From positions 41,721,279 to 41,785,278 of the forward strand of contig CM043970.1 of NCBI GenBank assembly GCA_014529385.2: a DNA stretch of 64,000 nt, written 5' to 3'. The position numbers and the translations under genes were made by a program. Position 1 is the first letter of the stretch. Every line of letters starts with the position of its first letter. This document shows positions 10,116-19,749 of this stretch, in pieces. Below the pieces are notes generated by a model that was not told the DNA's origin, did not search any database, and saw only the letters and a program-made list of their open reading frames with translations. The stretch comes from Adiantum capillus-veneris (Eukaryota; Streptophyta; Polypodiopsida; Polypodiales; Pteridaceae).

Positions 10116-11349
10116 TAACACTAGAATGGTAACCTAACATGACATAAAAGTGTCCTTTCAGGGTTTTGGGAAAAAAATTCAAAACCATAGTTTGAAAAAT
10201 CCTTTCATGAGCTTATAGTTCAATAACTACTACATATGGAAAAAATAAGAAACTTGTAATTTTTCTCATCCCTTGGTCACTACAAGCCTCCAAAGTTGAT
10301 GGACCAGTGCATTTTGCCCAAAACAGCAATTTCTTACGGTTGATTGCATATAAATAAGAGTGGAGATTTTTGTAGGACATGAGATAAAATGCCCCGTTAA
10401 CTTCAATGGGTTGGTGAGCAAAGCATATGGTTTCTTTTACCTCACTAATTTTTTTTTGGGCAAAAAAAATAGGTACAAAAAAGTTGCATTTTTGTCATTC
10501 TGCGGACCTATCATCAAAGTTTCTATAGTCACGTTCAATACAGATACTATATACATGTTTTCTTAGTTCCCTTTGGGCCTCTGGATTCAAAAGAAGCCAT
10601 GGAGCATATCAAAAGGATAATGGATCTCTTAAAATTTGAACCTTGGGGGCAATGATAAAGTGCTAAATACAGCAAACATGAAAAAACTGGGTTTAGCATT
10701 ATGACCTCTAGAAACCCATAGAAACTACTCAATATCTAGCCAAGTTTGTAGTCTATGATTAGATATGGTTACTACCTACAAAATACACACAATTGGCCTA
10801 AGAAACTAGCAATATTGAGAAAGTTATACTTGCTACTCTAAAATGTATCGTATTCTTCAGCACAATCAAGAAAGCCACCAAAAAAATCATAAAAGTGCTA
10901 ATTTTGGCCAAAAAAACAGGATTATGCAATTCTTGTAAATTGGTCATAACTTTCAATTTTAACACTTAGCTCTCCCTACAAGCATCAAAAAATGTTGAGA
11001 ACTATGAAGGCCTAACCTCTAGCCATCTAAACCTCACAAACATGAAGTTTAGAGTGGTATAGTTGCCAAAAATTGAAAAAAAGCCAAAAATAGGACCCGT
11101 TTTTTCACACAGTTTAGGTTAAAAAATGTTGTGCAAGAGTAAGGTTAATGGTGAGATCGATACTAAAAAAAAATTGCTAAGTTTTTTGCAGCTCATAAGG
11201 CAACTTTGTGGATATATAGCACCTAGAAATTCATTTTCATACTCTTCAAATAATTCAAGCAAAATGGTCACTTAACAGGACACAAAAGTGTCCAAGGACA
11301 CAAAAGTGTCCAAGGACATAAAAGTGTCCTGTTACCATTCCAGTGTTAA
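10116..11349. mobile_element. 1226-bp TTAA-flanked non-autonomous DNA transposon
   Basis: Bases 10120-11345 are bounded by inverted repeats CACTAGAATGGTAAC (left) and GTTACCATTCCAGTG (right), 14 of 15 positions complementary. TTAA flanks each side (10116-10119, 11346-11349). Removing the element and one TTAA leaves the TNP2 reading frame continuous across the junction (ESLPTFMSL then RWLHNQL), so it inserted into the transposase gene. Palindromic GGACAnAAAAGTGTCC motifs lie inside both ends, three in tandem at 11278-11329. The interior is AT-rich and non-coding. TTAA targets are known from piggyBac and some Sola elements; the ends here recall CACTA instead, so the superfamily is unresolved. 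Confidence 0.85.
11278..11329. repeat. three tandem 18-bp palindromic subterminal repeats
   Basis: Three copies of GGACA(C/T)AAAAGTGTCCaa at 11278, 11296 and 11314, each nearly self-complementary (GGACAC / GTGTCC). A fourth, TGACATAAAAGTGTCC, lies at about 10140 near the other end. Such subterminal repeats are usually transposase-binding sites; that role here is inference. Confidence 0.85.
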
Positions 11350-12054
11350 GCTCATGAATGTTGGTAGGCTCTCCAAACCCGTCGGATAGTGCATCGATGG
11401 CCGTCTTCCCCGTCTCCACTCGATTCGTGCCCTTTGTCGCTCTTGCTTTGCATCCTCATATTGTGAAATTCACTTCTGCATGACTGGATTGTGAAGCATG
11501 CAAAATCGGTTGATTTTAGCCTCTAGATCTTCCGTCATCTTCTTCTCAACACCAAGATTGCACATGATAATCCCACATATGCGCTCATCATCTATGGTTC
11601 GCCATAGCGTGTCCCGGGCTTGATCAAATCCGTCTAGCTACTCTCCAATGTACACTAGGGACTCTGATACCAGGCAACCTTCTGCCATGCTACCCTCCGC
11701 ACGTGCCTTCTGACGCACATATCCCTTGAGCGTTTTCATGAAACGTTCTAAAAAGAACATCCATCTAGAATGTACTGTGCCAGCTATTTCCACCTCATCA
11801 ACTATGTGAACAAGAAGATGCACCTGAATGGTTAGCATGGTAGTAGGAAAATGTTTCTCAAACATGCACACAACCTCTGCAGCGTTTAGTTTGGCAAATG
11901 GTATGGAGTCTACGTTGATCTCCTTTTGTGAGATCCATTGCACCAATTTCACAAGTTTGTAGAATGTGTTACGGACGTCAAGAGACAAACATCCCTCAAT
12001 GGCAACCGGTAAAATAAACTGCAAAACACGTGCAGCAATGATATTAAAGTCCAC
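11350..12054 (-). pseudogene. TNP2 transposase, DUF4218-like region
   Basis: 12054-11638 encodes an open 138-residue stretch with LPVAIEGCLSLDVRNTFYKL, then VVCMFEKHFPTTMLTIQVHL, LVHIVDEV and HSRWMFFLERFMKTLKGYVR, ending MAEGCLVSESLVYI. This is the DUF4218 signature found directly after the Transposase_21 domain in plant CACTA TNP2 proteins. 11637-11350 continues in decayed form (a TGA stands before ISQYEDAKQERQRARIEWRR) up to the TTAA element. Confidence 0.88.
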
Positions 12055-12116
12055 ACACGAATTTGTTACACAATTTCCACTGTGATATATTCCACTATGA
12101 ACATATCTAACACATT

Positions 12117-13429
12117 TTATGCGAGTCGTGTGACTTCAAACCTGGTAAGATTTCCTTCTTTTGTAAAACACGTTCGGAGCGAGTGCATTACGCCAGTGGG
12201 GGTCCGCAAAGATCGAATGGTCTCTTTTACTTTGCGTTCTTGGGCTCCTGTGAAAATCCATGGTGCTTTAGGGAGTTTTATGGATCCATCAGACGCTGTT
12301 GGCGGCCAATATTGCTCCATACGATCCACATTTCTAAGGTCAAGTCTGGCTCCCAAAGTATCTTTCTTGCCAGTCAGATGGTCCCATAGTAGATTACCCA
12401 CATTCTTGAATATGTGCATTGGATTGAGCAAGTGATTGATCATGAGTCCAGGCCAGTATGGTAACTCGTACCATAAAGATAGTCTCTTCATCCCTGGGGG
12501 AAATCCGTCATCACACATCTCCTTCTGCTCTAACCATGCTTGTGCAGACATCCTCGGTGGCTCTCTTCCCAAAAAGCTGTCGCGTAACACACGATTCTCT
12601 GGAAGACCTTCGTAAATTTTCTTCTTCAATGAGGGCGCCCTACGTGCATTCAGTCTAGGTCCACATGTGACACATGCTCTGTATCTGCTTGTTTGAAGCC
12701 CTGCATGTATACACATGATAATAGATCAGCTTAAGAAAAACCAAGATTTACAGTGTCTGAGTGAGGAGTGTAAATAGATCACCTGAGCATTCTGTTAGTC
12801 CCGGATAGTCATGCATGGTCCACATTAGAATTCTTCTGATCAAAGCATTCCGTCGACCTGTGTGTCGGCTCATATCCACCACTTCTATGCCAATCCACAA
12901 TTGTTGTAGCTCTTCCAATAGTGGACGAAGATACACATCCATATTCTTTACTTTCTATCGCCCCGACACAATCAAGCTTAGCCATAGGTACCCCTTCTTC
13001 GTAGTCAACCACGGGGGAATGTTGTAGTTGACGATGACAACGGGCCATACATTGTAAGATGTTGATATTTGACCAAATGGATTTACGCCATCCATAGCCA
13101 GGCCTAAGCGCAAATTTCGAGCTTCCCTGGAAAAATCTAACCATGTTCCAGGATGCACAATTTGCAGGAATCCATAGCACACCATCCGAAGATTTATTCT
13201 CCTCATGCCATGATGCTAGGGCCGCCATGGACTTATATTCGAAGAAATGCTTGATGCGAGGAAGCAGAGGAAAATGTCGCAAAACCTTTTGCGGAATTTT
13301 TGTTCCGTGGAGATCTACTCGATATCTCTCGGAATCACATTTCAGACACTTCTCCATGTCTATGTATTCCCCTCTGAAAAGAATGCAGTCATTAGGACAA
13401 GCGTGGATCAACTTGTAATCCATCCCCAA
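12117..13429 (-). pseudogene. TNP2-type CACTA transposase, Transposase_21-like core
   Basis: Three consecutive pieces. 13429-12955 has HACPNDCILFRGEYIDMEKC, KVLRHFPLLPRIKHFF and, in the next frame, LGLAMDGVNPFGQISTSYN and VVIVNYNIPPW. 12942-12748 has MDVYLRPLLEELQQLW. 12716-12117 has LSLWYELPYWPGLM and NPMHIFKNV. These are the conserved blocks of the TNP2 core in order. In the block usually written N-L-D-x-M-H-I-E-K-N, the Asp and Glu read Asn and Phe here. Small gaps may be introns; the frame change near 13150 is a frameshift. The protein would cut and paste the element by binding its CACTA ends. Confidence 0.9.
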
Positions 13430-13600
13430 GTTTCACAAAATCTTTCTTGCTTCCTCTCGGGAATGTGGCATCACATTATCAGCTGGTAGAATGTGCTCTT
13501 TGAGCAATCTACACAACATAAAAATACGGTACAATTGTGTAAAAATCTATAAGATCATTATACATTTAGAGTTTTTTAAAAGTAAACTAATTGTAATAGA
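13430..13600 (-). other. TNP2 intron or degraded joint
   Basis: AT-rich interval between the transposase N-terminal part and the core. Length and composition suit an intron, but I did not settle the splice sites. Confidence 0.35.
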
Positions 13601-14189
13601 TCACCTGAAAAATGATGTGACACTAGTGTCACTCAATCCAAACTTTGTCTGCATGTTGAGAAGAACGAGGAGCGCTTTCAATCTAGACACACGTGCTCCA
13701 TTATACAATGGCATATCGGCTTCACTTTTCATATCGTCATAGATAAGCCTTTGTGAATCCATGATCGTCTCGATCATTTCATCAATCTCGGGCTCAAACA
13801 TTGCCTCGTTGGGAATGTGGTCTGCATGATCATCCCCTGAGCTGTCAGAAACTATATCTTGTGGCCTCACATATGCTGCTTGACCAAAGGGCCTACGAAC
13901 ACGTCTATTGGGTTGCAAGATTGCTGCCTGTTGGCCAACGTCAGAGTCCGACGAGTTATGATTGGCAAGATGGATTGAACTTGACAAATTCGTGAACGTG
14001 CTGCAAAGAAACGCGTCTTTTCCGTCGCACATCATGCTTACAATGATTACAAGAACATAATATCTTCGTTGAGAGATAGGTATTTTGGTTGGACGGCCCC
14101 ACATCCTTGCAATGATTACAAGAACATAAGATCCTCGTTGAGAGATAGGTGTTTCGGTTGGACGGCCCCACATCCTCGTCACTACTCAT
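13601..14189 (-). pseudogene. TNP2 transposase N-terminal region with in-frame duplication
   Basis: Minus-strand frames carry a Cys/His cluster (CSCNHCK) repeated twice by an in-frame 69-bp tandem duplication, then a Ser/Asp-rich stretch (SDSSGDDHADH) and the segment SRLKALLVLLNMQTKFGLSD. The last is typical of plant TNP2 just before the core (hLx.LK..h..S). A Cys/His-rich N-terminus suits the transposase-associated domain that recognises subterminal DNA. A frameshift between the Cys-rich and acidic parts is needed to join them. Confidence 0.65.
14041..14178. repeat. 69-bp tandem duplication inside TNP2 N-terminus
   Basis: Units 14041-14109 and 14110-14178 differ at only a few positions. 69 bp is 23 codons, so the duplication keeps frame and doubles the CSCNHCK motif. 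Confidence 0.9.
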
Positions 14190-14253
14190 AATGAGGGTAA
14201 AAACCTTATAACCTGGACAACAAATTTAATCTTCTATTGGCATTCTTCGTCTT

Positions 14254-14257
<4 letters not shown>

Positions 14258-14311
<54 letters not shown>

Positions 14312-14312
14312 T
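14258..14312. repeat. (CT)n(GT)n microsatellite
   Basis: About 20 CT units followed by six GT units, just 5' of the TNP2 gene on its strand. Confidence 0.95.
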
Positions 14313-14877
14313 TGTTCACACTGTAAACTACCTCACATTCTCTAGTCATGTCCAATCCCCACACACCTCGGTCTAGAGGTGCACGGAGATCAGAACCACC
14401 GGGTTATAATCTCGTCTTTATTGGTCAATGCCTATATTTGTGGGTACAAGAAATCTACACACCCATGTCTACATGATATTGCATGTAGTGGACAAAACCC
14501 CTTTGTCTCTTCTCTAGCTGTAGCATTTCACAGCATCTTAACATCTTTTCACAGTAGATCTTTGTTTGTAGCATGCAGGTACGCCATTCTGGCAATGTAG
14601 CTGATATCTGCTCAAGGCACTTAATTCTTACTCTAGATTTGACGGGATGTGGTGTTGTGTGTGTGTGACCCTTGGAATCGTCATCTTGCATCACTAATTT
14701 CTGTGTAGGCTCAATTTGCTCTTCCATTAGTTGATCATGACGGCTTATTGTATGGTAGCAGCAGTCGAACATGCAGGTGGAATTGCTGGTCCGCATGGAT
14801 TGTCGAGGCTGTAAGCACAAAAAATTTTCTTGCCATTTCTGACAAGTGTCGACGGCTCTCTGAGTTGCGCCTACACC
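14313..14877. other. CACTA 5' region, no clear gene
   Basis: A minus-strand frame of 121 codons (14820-14455) is open but matches nothing I recognise and may be chance. I see no other signal. Confidence 0.3.
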
Positions 14878-15150
14878 AAAATCTAAATCTAGCCTTATCT
14901 TAAACGATAAAAAGAAGAAAACAGTATAACCTTTCTATCACCCAAGTGTGGTAGATTGGTTATGCCATTTTCCTCTTCAATAACAGGTAAATAATGTAAA
15001 TAAACCTAAATCTAATTTAATATAACGTAAATCTAAATCTAGCATGAATAAACCTAAATCTAAATCTAACGTAAATAAACCTAAATCTAATCTAATTTAA
15101 TTTAAATAAACCTAAATCTAATTTAACGTAAGTCTACATCTAACCTAATA
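14878..15150. repeat. degenerate CTAAATCTAA repeat tract
   Basis: Irregular repetition of short units of the type cctaaatctaa, with related taatttaa and gtaaat words. It interrupts the first SINE-like copy after about 70 bp. A similar tract lies at 17830-17945. It resembles degenerate telomere-like sequence only loosely (the plant telomere unit is CCCTAAA). Confidence 0.75.
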
Positions 15151-15199
15151 TTTAACGTCTGTTAGGATAGTTTCCTACGACGTTAAAACTCTCTTCTTC

Positions 15200-15200
<1 letters not shown>
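14916..15200 (+). repeat. SINE-like repeat copy 1 (interrupted)
   Basis: Head (ggtagattggttatgcc, at 14950-14966) and tail (gtttcctacgacgtt, from about 15170) match the two following copies, but the middle is replaced by the CTAAATCTAA tract. The B-box-like part is lost. Confidence 0.6.
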
Positions 15201-15202
<2 letters not shown>

Positions 15203-15242
<40 letters not shown>

Positions 15243-15256
15243 GGTGTGTGTGTGCT
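15203..15256. repeat. (GT)n microsatellite
   Basis: GT-repeat of about 25 units with two interruptions, directly after SINE-like copy 1. Confidence 0.93.
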
Positions 15257-15266
15257 AATAAAAATA

Positions 15267-15430
15267 GAAAAATGGTATAACCTTTCTATCACCCAAGTGT
15301 GGTAGATTGGTTATGCCATTTCCCTCTTGAATAACAGATCTTGAGTTCAACTCCTCGTCGGCTAAATCTTTAGGTCTCTTTAATTAGTTTCCTACGACGT
15401 TAAATTAAACTCTCTTCTTCTCGGGTGTGT
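15267..15430 (+). repeat. SINE-like (tRNA-derived) repeat copy 2
   Basis: Contains TGGTAGATTGG, a fair match to an RNA polymerase III A box, and 35-40 bp later GAGTTCAACTCC, a fair match to a B box. The following non-tRNA body ends in a CTCTTCTTCT-GT tail. The same unit recurs at 15452-15605 with matching ends, about 185 bp apart. A tRNA-derived SINE is the simplest reading; no target-site duplications were established. Confidence 0.55.
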
Positions 15431-15451
15431 GTGCACGCCAATTAATAAATG

Positions 15452-15605
15452 AGAAAAATGGTATAACTTTTCTATCACCGAAGTGTGATAGATTGGTTAT
15501 GCCATTTCCCTCATGAATAATAGGTCTTCAATTCAACTCCTGTCGACTAGATCTTTAAGGTCTCTTGGGATAGTTTCCTACGATGTTAAGACTCTCTTCT
15601 TCTTC
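15452..15605 (+). repeat. SINE-like (tRNA-derived) repeat copy 3
   Basis: Same head, A-box-like and B-box-like motifs (caattcaactcc) and tail as copy 2, followed directly by a CT microsatellite. A separate tail fragment (tttcctaggacgttaaaac) is found at 58975-59020. Confidence 0.55.
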
Positions 15606-15832
15606 TTCTCTCTCTCTCTCTCTCTCTCTATCTTTGTTTTATATCTTTCTCTTTCTCTCTCTCTTATCCTCTCTCAATGTGTGTGTGCATTCTTTGTTTA
15701 TGCATGTGTGTGTGCGTTTTTGGTTTATGCATGCTCTCTCTCAATGTGTGTATGCATTCTTTGTTTATGCATGTGTGCGTGCGTTTTTTTTTAATGCTTG
15801 TGCTCTCTCTCTCTCTCTCTCTCTAAAACACA

Positions 15833-15865
<33 letters not shown>

Positions 15866-15960
15866 GGAGAGAGAAAGAGGGGAAGGGAACATGAGAGTGA
15901 GGAGAGGGAAGGAGCATACCTGGCTCTCCTTCCTCTCCTCGTGTGTGTATGTGTGTGTGT
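15597..15960. repeat. compound CT/GT tract with a 60-70-bp minisatellite
   Basis: CT-repeats alternate with a unit of the form CAATGTGTGTnnGCATTC followed by TTTGTTTATGCATGTGTG. The same words recur at about 18095-18190. A block with gaaggagcatacctggctct (about 15910) recurs at 19415-19440. Confidence 0.8.
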
Positions 15961-16103
15961 TTTTGAGATGTAGAGAGAAAGAGAGAGAGACGAGACAAGA
16001 GACACACCATATACGCTCCCAAAGACTGATTCATATTGAGGACAAGATACAAATATATATGTGAGACCAAGTTCAGTAGAGTGATCCATATATAGCTCCA
16101 ACA
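15960..16103 (-). repeat. copia relic, 3' LTR (start)
   Basis: On the minus strand a purine tract GAGTGGGGG (16112-16104) is followed directly by TGTTGGAGCTATATATGG, the expected polypurine tract and LTR start downstream of the copia RNase H at 16351-17280. The far LTR end is lost in microsatellite sequence. The same LTR edge recurs at about 17543-17562. Confidence 0.65.
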
Positions 16104-16350
16104 CCCCCACTCAAGCAAAGGTCTCTAGCTTTGGATGAAAAAACCCTTGGGGAGTTCAAGGGAAAAACCCAAGCCCCTATACAATGTGAAATATGAACCA
16201 GCGGTGATGATGTGAAAGTGAATTGTGCATCTATGTACAAATATTCAAGTGACTTAGATATCACAAGGTGCAAATGTGGAGTGTACATAGTGCATGGTAC
16301 CTAAAAGATTACAATGTCATATGTAGAAAGCTATTACAATAGCAAAGAAG

Positions 16351-17280
16351 CTAATCTAGAAAGAGTGAGGCTGAAGCAACTCCAAGCTCCGAGCGCAAGA
16401 GGATGAAATGTGACTCATTGAGGCCTTTGGTCAAAATATCTGCAATCATCTGGTCACTTGGACAGTGTTCAACCATAATGGTTCCTTTGTGTACTTCATA
16501 CCTGACATAATGATAATGGACAGCAATGTGCTTTGACTTATTATGTTGAGCATAGTCTTTTGCAAGACTAATAGCACTTTGGTTGTCACACCGCAAGGGT
16601 GTGCTAGAAAGAGGAGAGTGACCAATATCAACCAGCATTTGTCGAAGCCAAATCAACTCACGAGCTGCAAGTGATGCCGCAACATATTCTGACTCAGTCG
16701 TAGAAACTGTAACACAATGTTGTTTCTTGCTGGTCCAAGAAACAAGACAACCGTTTATAAAGAAGAAATTTCCACTAGTAGATCGCATAGATAAATGTGA
16801 GCTTGCCCAGTCTGCATCTGTGTAACCCAAAAGAGAAAGAGATTGCATAGAATCCGATGTGAGTTGTCGTCGATAGACTAAACCAAAATCTGTAGTGCCT
16901 TTCAAGTATTTCAATACACGCTTTGCAGCAGACCAATGCTTGAGAGAAGGACATGCAAGATGTTGTCCAAGATAATTAGAAGCAAACAGAATATCAGGAC
17001 GAGTGTTCATGCCAACAAACTGAAGACATCCAATCAAGTTAGCATAAGGTTGATTTGTGACAAGTTGACTGCCATTGTCAGAAGTATTCTTCGTAGAGCT
17101 CGCAAGACAAGGTGTGTTGGATTTTGTACGGTTCCGTTGGATTTGAATGCCAAGACAAGAGTGAATCTCTCCAAGATCCACCATATCGAATGCAGAAGAC
17201 AATAACTTTTTCACTTGATGAAGAAATCCCAAATCATTGGAAACAAGGATGGTATCATCTACATAAAGAGCAAGAATCAC
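16351..17280 (-). pseudogene. copia reverse transcriptase (end) and RNase H
   Basis: A 309-residue open frame that starts inside RT at LALYVDDTILVSNDL, so the catalytic YVDD is intact, and continues through the RNase H: YTDADWASS, SRSTSG-type region reading MRSTSGNFFFINGCLVSWTS, STTESEYVAASLAARELIWL, LRCDNQSAISLAKD and KHIAVHYHYVR, ending ADILTKGL. This is the C-terminal third of a Ty1/copia Pol. The rest of RT, integrase and protease are missing upstream; instead sequence of the opposite orientation follows. Confidence 0.9.
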
Positions 17281-17289
17281 AAAACAACC

Positions 17290-17562
17290 ACGTTTATCTA
17301 GAGACTCTTCTTCTTCTTCTTGTGAATATTGTGGATGATCTGATCATCCCACTCATATGTGCTATAAGCGTCGATTCGACACAGATCGGAATAGAGCATA
17401 TGCTACTGAACATCGAAACAACATTGTACCAGAAACAAACTGCGTCCTACGTTCAGTTGCTCCAGACAGAATACTTCATGTACGTGATGGATCACTTTTT
17501 ATTGTCGATTCTGGTGCTACAGGAAATATGACATATCAGAGTGAGCCATATATAGCTCCAAC
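17290..17562 (+). pseudogene. copia gag end and protease start, opposite orientation, fused to an LTR edge
   Basis: On the plus strand: a CCHC-like knuckle (CEYCG, one stop, DHPTHMCY) and the protease active site FIVDSGATGNMTYQS. This is the gag-protease junction of a copia element, here head-to-head with the minus-strand RT/RNase H piece. It runs straight into ccatatatagctccaaca, the same LTR edge seen at 16086-16103, and then a GT-repeat. An internal inversion with deletion is the simplest reading. Confidence 0.75.
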
Positions 17563-17614
17563 ATGTGTGTGTGTGTGTGTGTGTGTGTGGACAAGAAAGA
17601 GAGAGAGAGGGAGA
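17563..17614. repeat. (GT)n and (GA)n microsatellites
   Basis: GT-repeat of about 13 units followed by a short GA-rich tract. Confidence 0.9.
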
Positions 17615-17644
17615 GAGCGCGTTACCTCCCTTGCTTGAGCGCGC

Positions 17645-17829
17645 GCCGAAAACTCAGATCTGAGATCTGAGTTTTCAGACGCTCTCGGTTATTTTTTTTA
17701 GCCCTGATGGCGTCGCTATATGCATCGTTATAGACGTTGCTATGTTTTAAGTAACATAGCAACGCCGTGGTTTTTCAAATTTGAGCATAGCAGTACGAGC
17801 GTCGATACTATTAAGTACCTCTTGTAGTG
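17645..17829 (-). repeat. CACTA 5' terminus and subterminal region
   Basis: The minus strand starts CACTACAAGAGGTA at 17829. Inside are repeated short motifs (tagcgacgcc, catagcaacg) in both orientations, as in subterminal transposase-binding regions, and at about 17651-17673 a 23-bp near-perfect palindrome with arms AACTCAGATCT and AGATCTGAGTT around one central base. The diverged copy at 19563-19744 has the same plan. Confidence 0.75.
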
Positions 17830-17945
17830 GTAATCTAACTTAAATCTAACATAAACCTAAAACTAATTTAATCTTAAATCTAACATAATCTTAAGTCTAA
17901 CTTAGTCTTAAATCTAACCTAACCCTAAATCTTAATTTAACATTT
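17830..17945. repeat. degenerate CTAAATCTAA repeat tract outside the CACTA end
   Basis: Short irregular units (cttaaatctaac, cataaacctaa) like those at 14878-15150. It begins exactly at the CACTA terminus, so it is either the target sequence or a preferred neighbour. Confidence 0.7.
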
Positions 17946-17969
17946 CATTTCATATTTTCTCTACCATTT

Positions 17970-17970
17970 T

Positions 17971-18016
<46 letters not shown>

Positions 18017-18056
18017 TCTTCTTCCCTTATCTCTCTCTCGCTCTCTCTTTACTTCT

Positions 18057-18095
<39 letters not shown>

Positions 18096-18184
18096 TCTCT
18101 CAATGTGTGTATGAATTCTTTGTTTATGCATGTGTATACATTCAAAATGTGTGTGTGTGTGTTGTTTGTTTATGCATGTGTGAA

Positions 18185-18246
<62 letters not shown>

Positions 18247-18280
18247 GACACAATGTGTGTGTGTGTGTGTGTGTGGCCCT
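17970..18280. repeat. compound (CT)n / (GT)n tract with minisatellite words
   Basis: CT-repeats (about 17973-18013, 18060-18093 and 18188-18243) separated by the CAATGTGTG...TTTGTTTATGCATGTG minisatellite seen at 15.6-15.8 kb, ending in a GT-repeat at about 18254-18274. Confidence 0.9.
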
Positions 18281-19260
18281 TGTGCTTCAAACGCTTCTGC
18301 GCATGCTATTTTATAACCTCAGTCGGGTTCGGTGCCTTTATTGTTTGCACGCTGGTTGTTTTGGTTTATTCTAGGCAAGTTGCACCGCCTGCTGATATGC
18401 TTTAACTGGTGGCTTGACCTTGCCATAGTATCACCTTAAAAAAGCTACTATATCTTTGAAAAATTAACATGGTATTTACCTTTACAATTTATCCCGACCT
18501 TTTGTAAAATTTTCAACACGATATCCTGTCATCTTGTTTTAGAAAGACGCATACTGTGCTTTTAACTTGAAATTTTGCCGTATTTTGGTAATTATGTCTA
18601 TTGATTAAAAAAAACCGTTATTATTTTAAAAAAACCTCAATTGCCACTGAGAATGAGGATTTTGTTTAGTCCCGAATTTGTATATTTATTTGTTTGTCTT
18701 CTACTCTATAGAGTTTGCGCTATGCTTGCAAGCATAACTTGTGCATGCTTTTCAAAAAACCAACGCAGGGCAAGGGTTGCGTTATGCAGTGCATACACAG
18801 TTCGCGTTCCAAACATTTATAATACTTTGAATTCGGTGCCTTAACTGGCCATGTGCACATAACTTCCTTATTGTAAGCATAGCCACTCACCCGCTTGCAA
18901 AAAATAACACCTTAGCTTTTTAGGGTCATCCCCTTTCCACCACTTCAAAGCCAGATGAAATAATATCTCTACTACTGAGATTTTTCTTTATTAAAAAAAA
19001 GGGTTGTACATTTTTTCCATAGAGCCTTGTTACATGCGAGAATTTTTTATACAAAAAAAAGCCATATGGCTTTATTAGAAAACTTGATGTATTGCTTGGA
19101 GTACCCATCCGCTTCCGGTCATTGTTTGTCATTCGTCTGCCAATGAAGTAGTTTCCTGTTGTCAAGTTAGTTGATTAGTAAAATTGTGGTATCATGTCCT
19201 CAACATATGTACCACTTTATTTATTTTTTGTATATGTTACTGTTATATTATGTGTGCATA
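18281..19260. other. AT-rich spacer without recognisable features
   Basis: Short chance frames only; I see no domain, repeat or terminal structure. Confidence 0.4.
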
Positions 19261-19264
19261 AGCG

Positions 19265-19327
19265 TGTGTGCGTGCGTGTGTGTGTGTGTGTGTGTGATTG
19301 ACAAAGAGTGATATATATACATTATAT

Positions 19328-19360
<33 letters not shown>

Positions 19361-19455
19361 GGGGGGGGGGAGAGGGAAAGAGAGAAAGAGCGGAAGAGAA
19401 CATGAGAGGAAGGAGAGGAAAGGAGCATACCTGGCTCTCCTTCCTCTCCTCATGT

Positions 19456-19537
<82 letters not shown>

Positions 19538-19744
19538 GGCGTATATCTGTTTTGCTAGAGCAACGAAACTCAGATCTGAGATCTGAGTTTTTGGCACTCG
19601 TGGATTATTTTTTTTACCACTGTCGACTTCCCTATGACCATTGCTATTTAACAAATAGTATACCGACGATCATAGCAACACGATGGATTTACACATTTGA
19701 GCATCGCACTAATAGCGTCGCTAATATGAAGAACCTCTGTAATG
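19265..19744 (-). mobile_element. terminus of a second, diverged CACTA element
   Basis: Minus strand from 19744 reads CATTACAGAGGTTCTTCATA, a diverged match to the CACTA terminus at 17829. It is followed by the same subterminal motifs and, at about 19567-19590, the same AACTCAGATCT/AGATCTGAGTT palindrome. GT-, GA- and poly-G tracts (19265-19533) and the block gaaggag...catacctggctctcc match 15840-15960. Only this terminal fragment is visible. Confidence 0.65.
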
Positions 19745-19749
19745 CCTAC

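Larger units (their letters stand above)
1..17829 (-). mobile_element. CACTA (En/Spm) transposon, 3' end outside window, with nested insertions
   Basis: A class II element with genes on the minus strand. Seen: TNP2-type transposase segments in the expected order (N-terminal region, Transposase_21-like, DUF4218-like, DUF4216-like), then a TNPA-like (Transposase_24-like) gene, and at 17816-17829 a terminus reading CACTACAAGAGGTA on the minus strand, the classic CACTA end. Bases 1-340 carry short motifs (tagcgacgt, gacgttg) resembling the subterminal motifs near 17.7 kb, so the left end probably lies just outside the window. Nested elements add about 10 kb. All genes are broken, so this copy is dead. 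Membership is firm; the full extent as one element is inference from gene order and one visible end. Confidence 0.8.

Noticed and set aside
10360-10566. 68-codon plus-strand frame inside the TTAA element
   Set aside because: Short, AT-biased and without motif; the element looks non-autonomous.
10120-11345. Assigning the TTAA element to the CACTA superfamily from its CACTA-like first bases
   Set aside because: The 3-bp flanks (TAA and TTA) do not match as a duplication, while the 4-bp TTAA does.
12082-12435. 117-codon plus-strand frame
   Set aside because: Antisense shadow of the TNP2 transposase core on the minus strand.
14455-14820. 121-codon minus-strand frame 5' of TNP2
   Set aside because: No recognisable motif; could be chance. 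Mentioned only as part of the unassigned interval.
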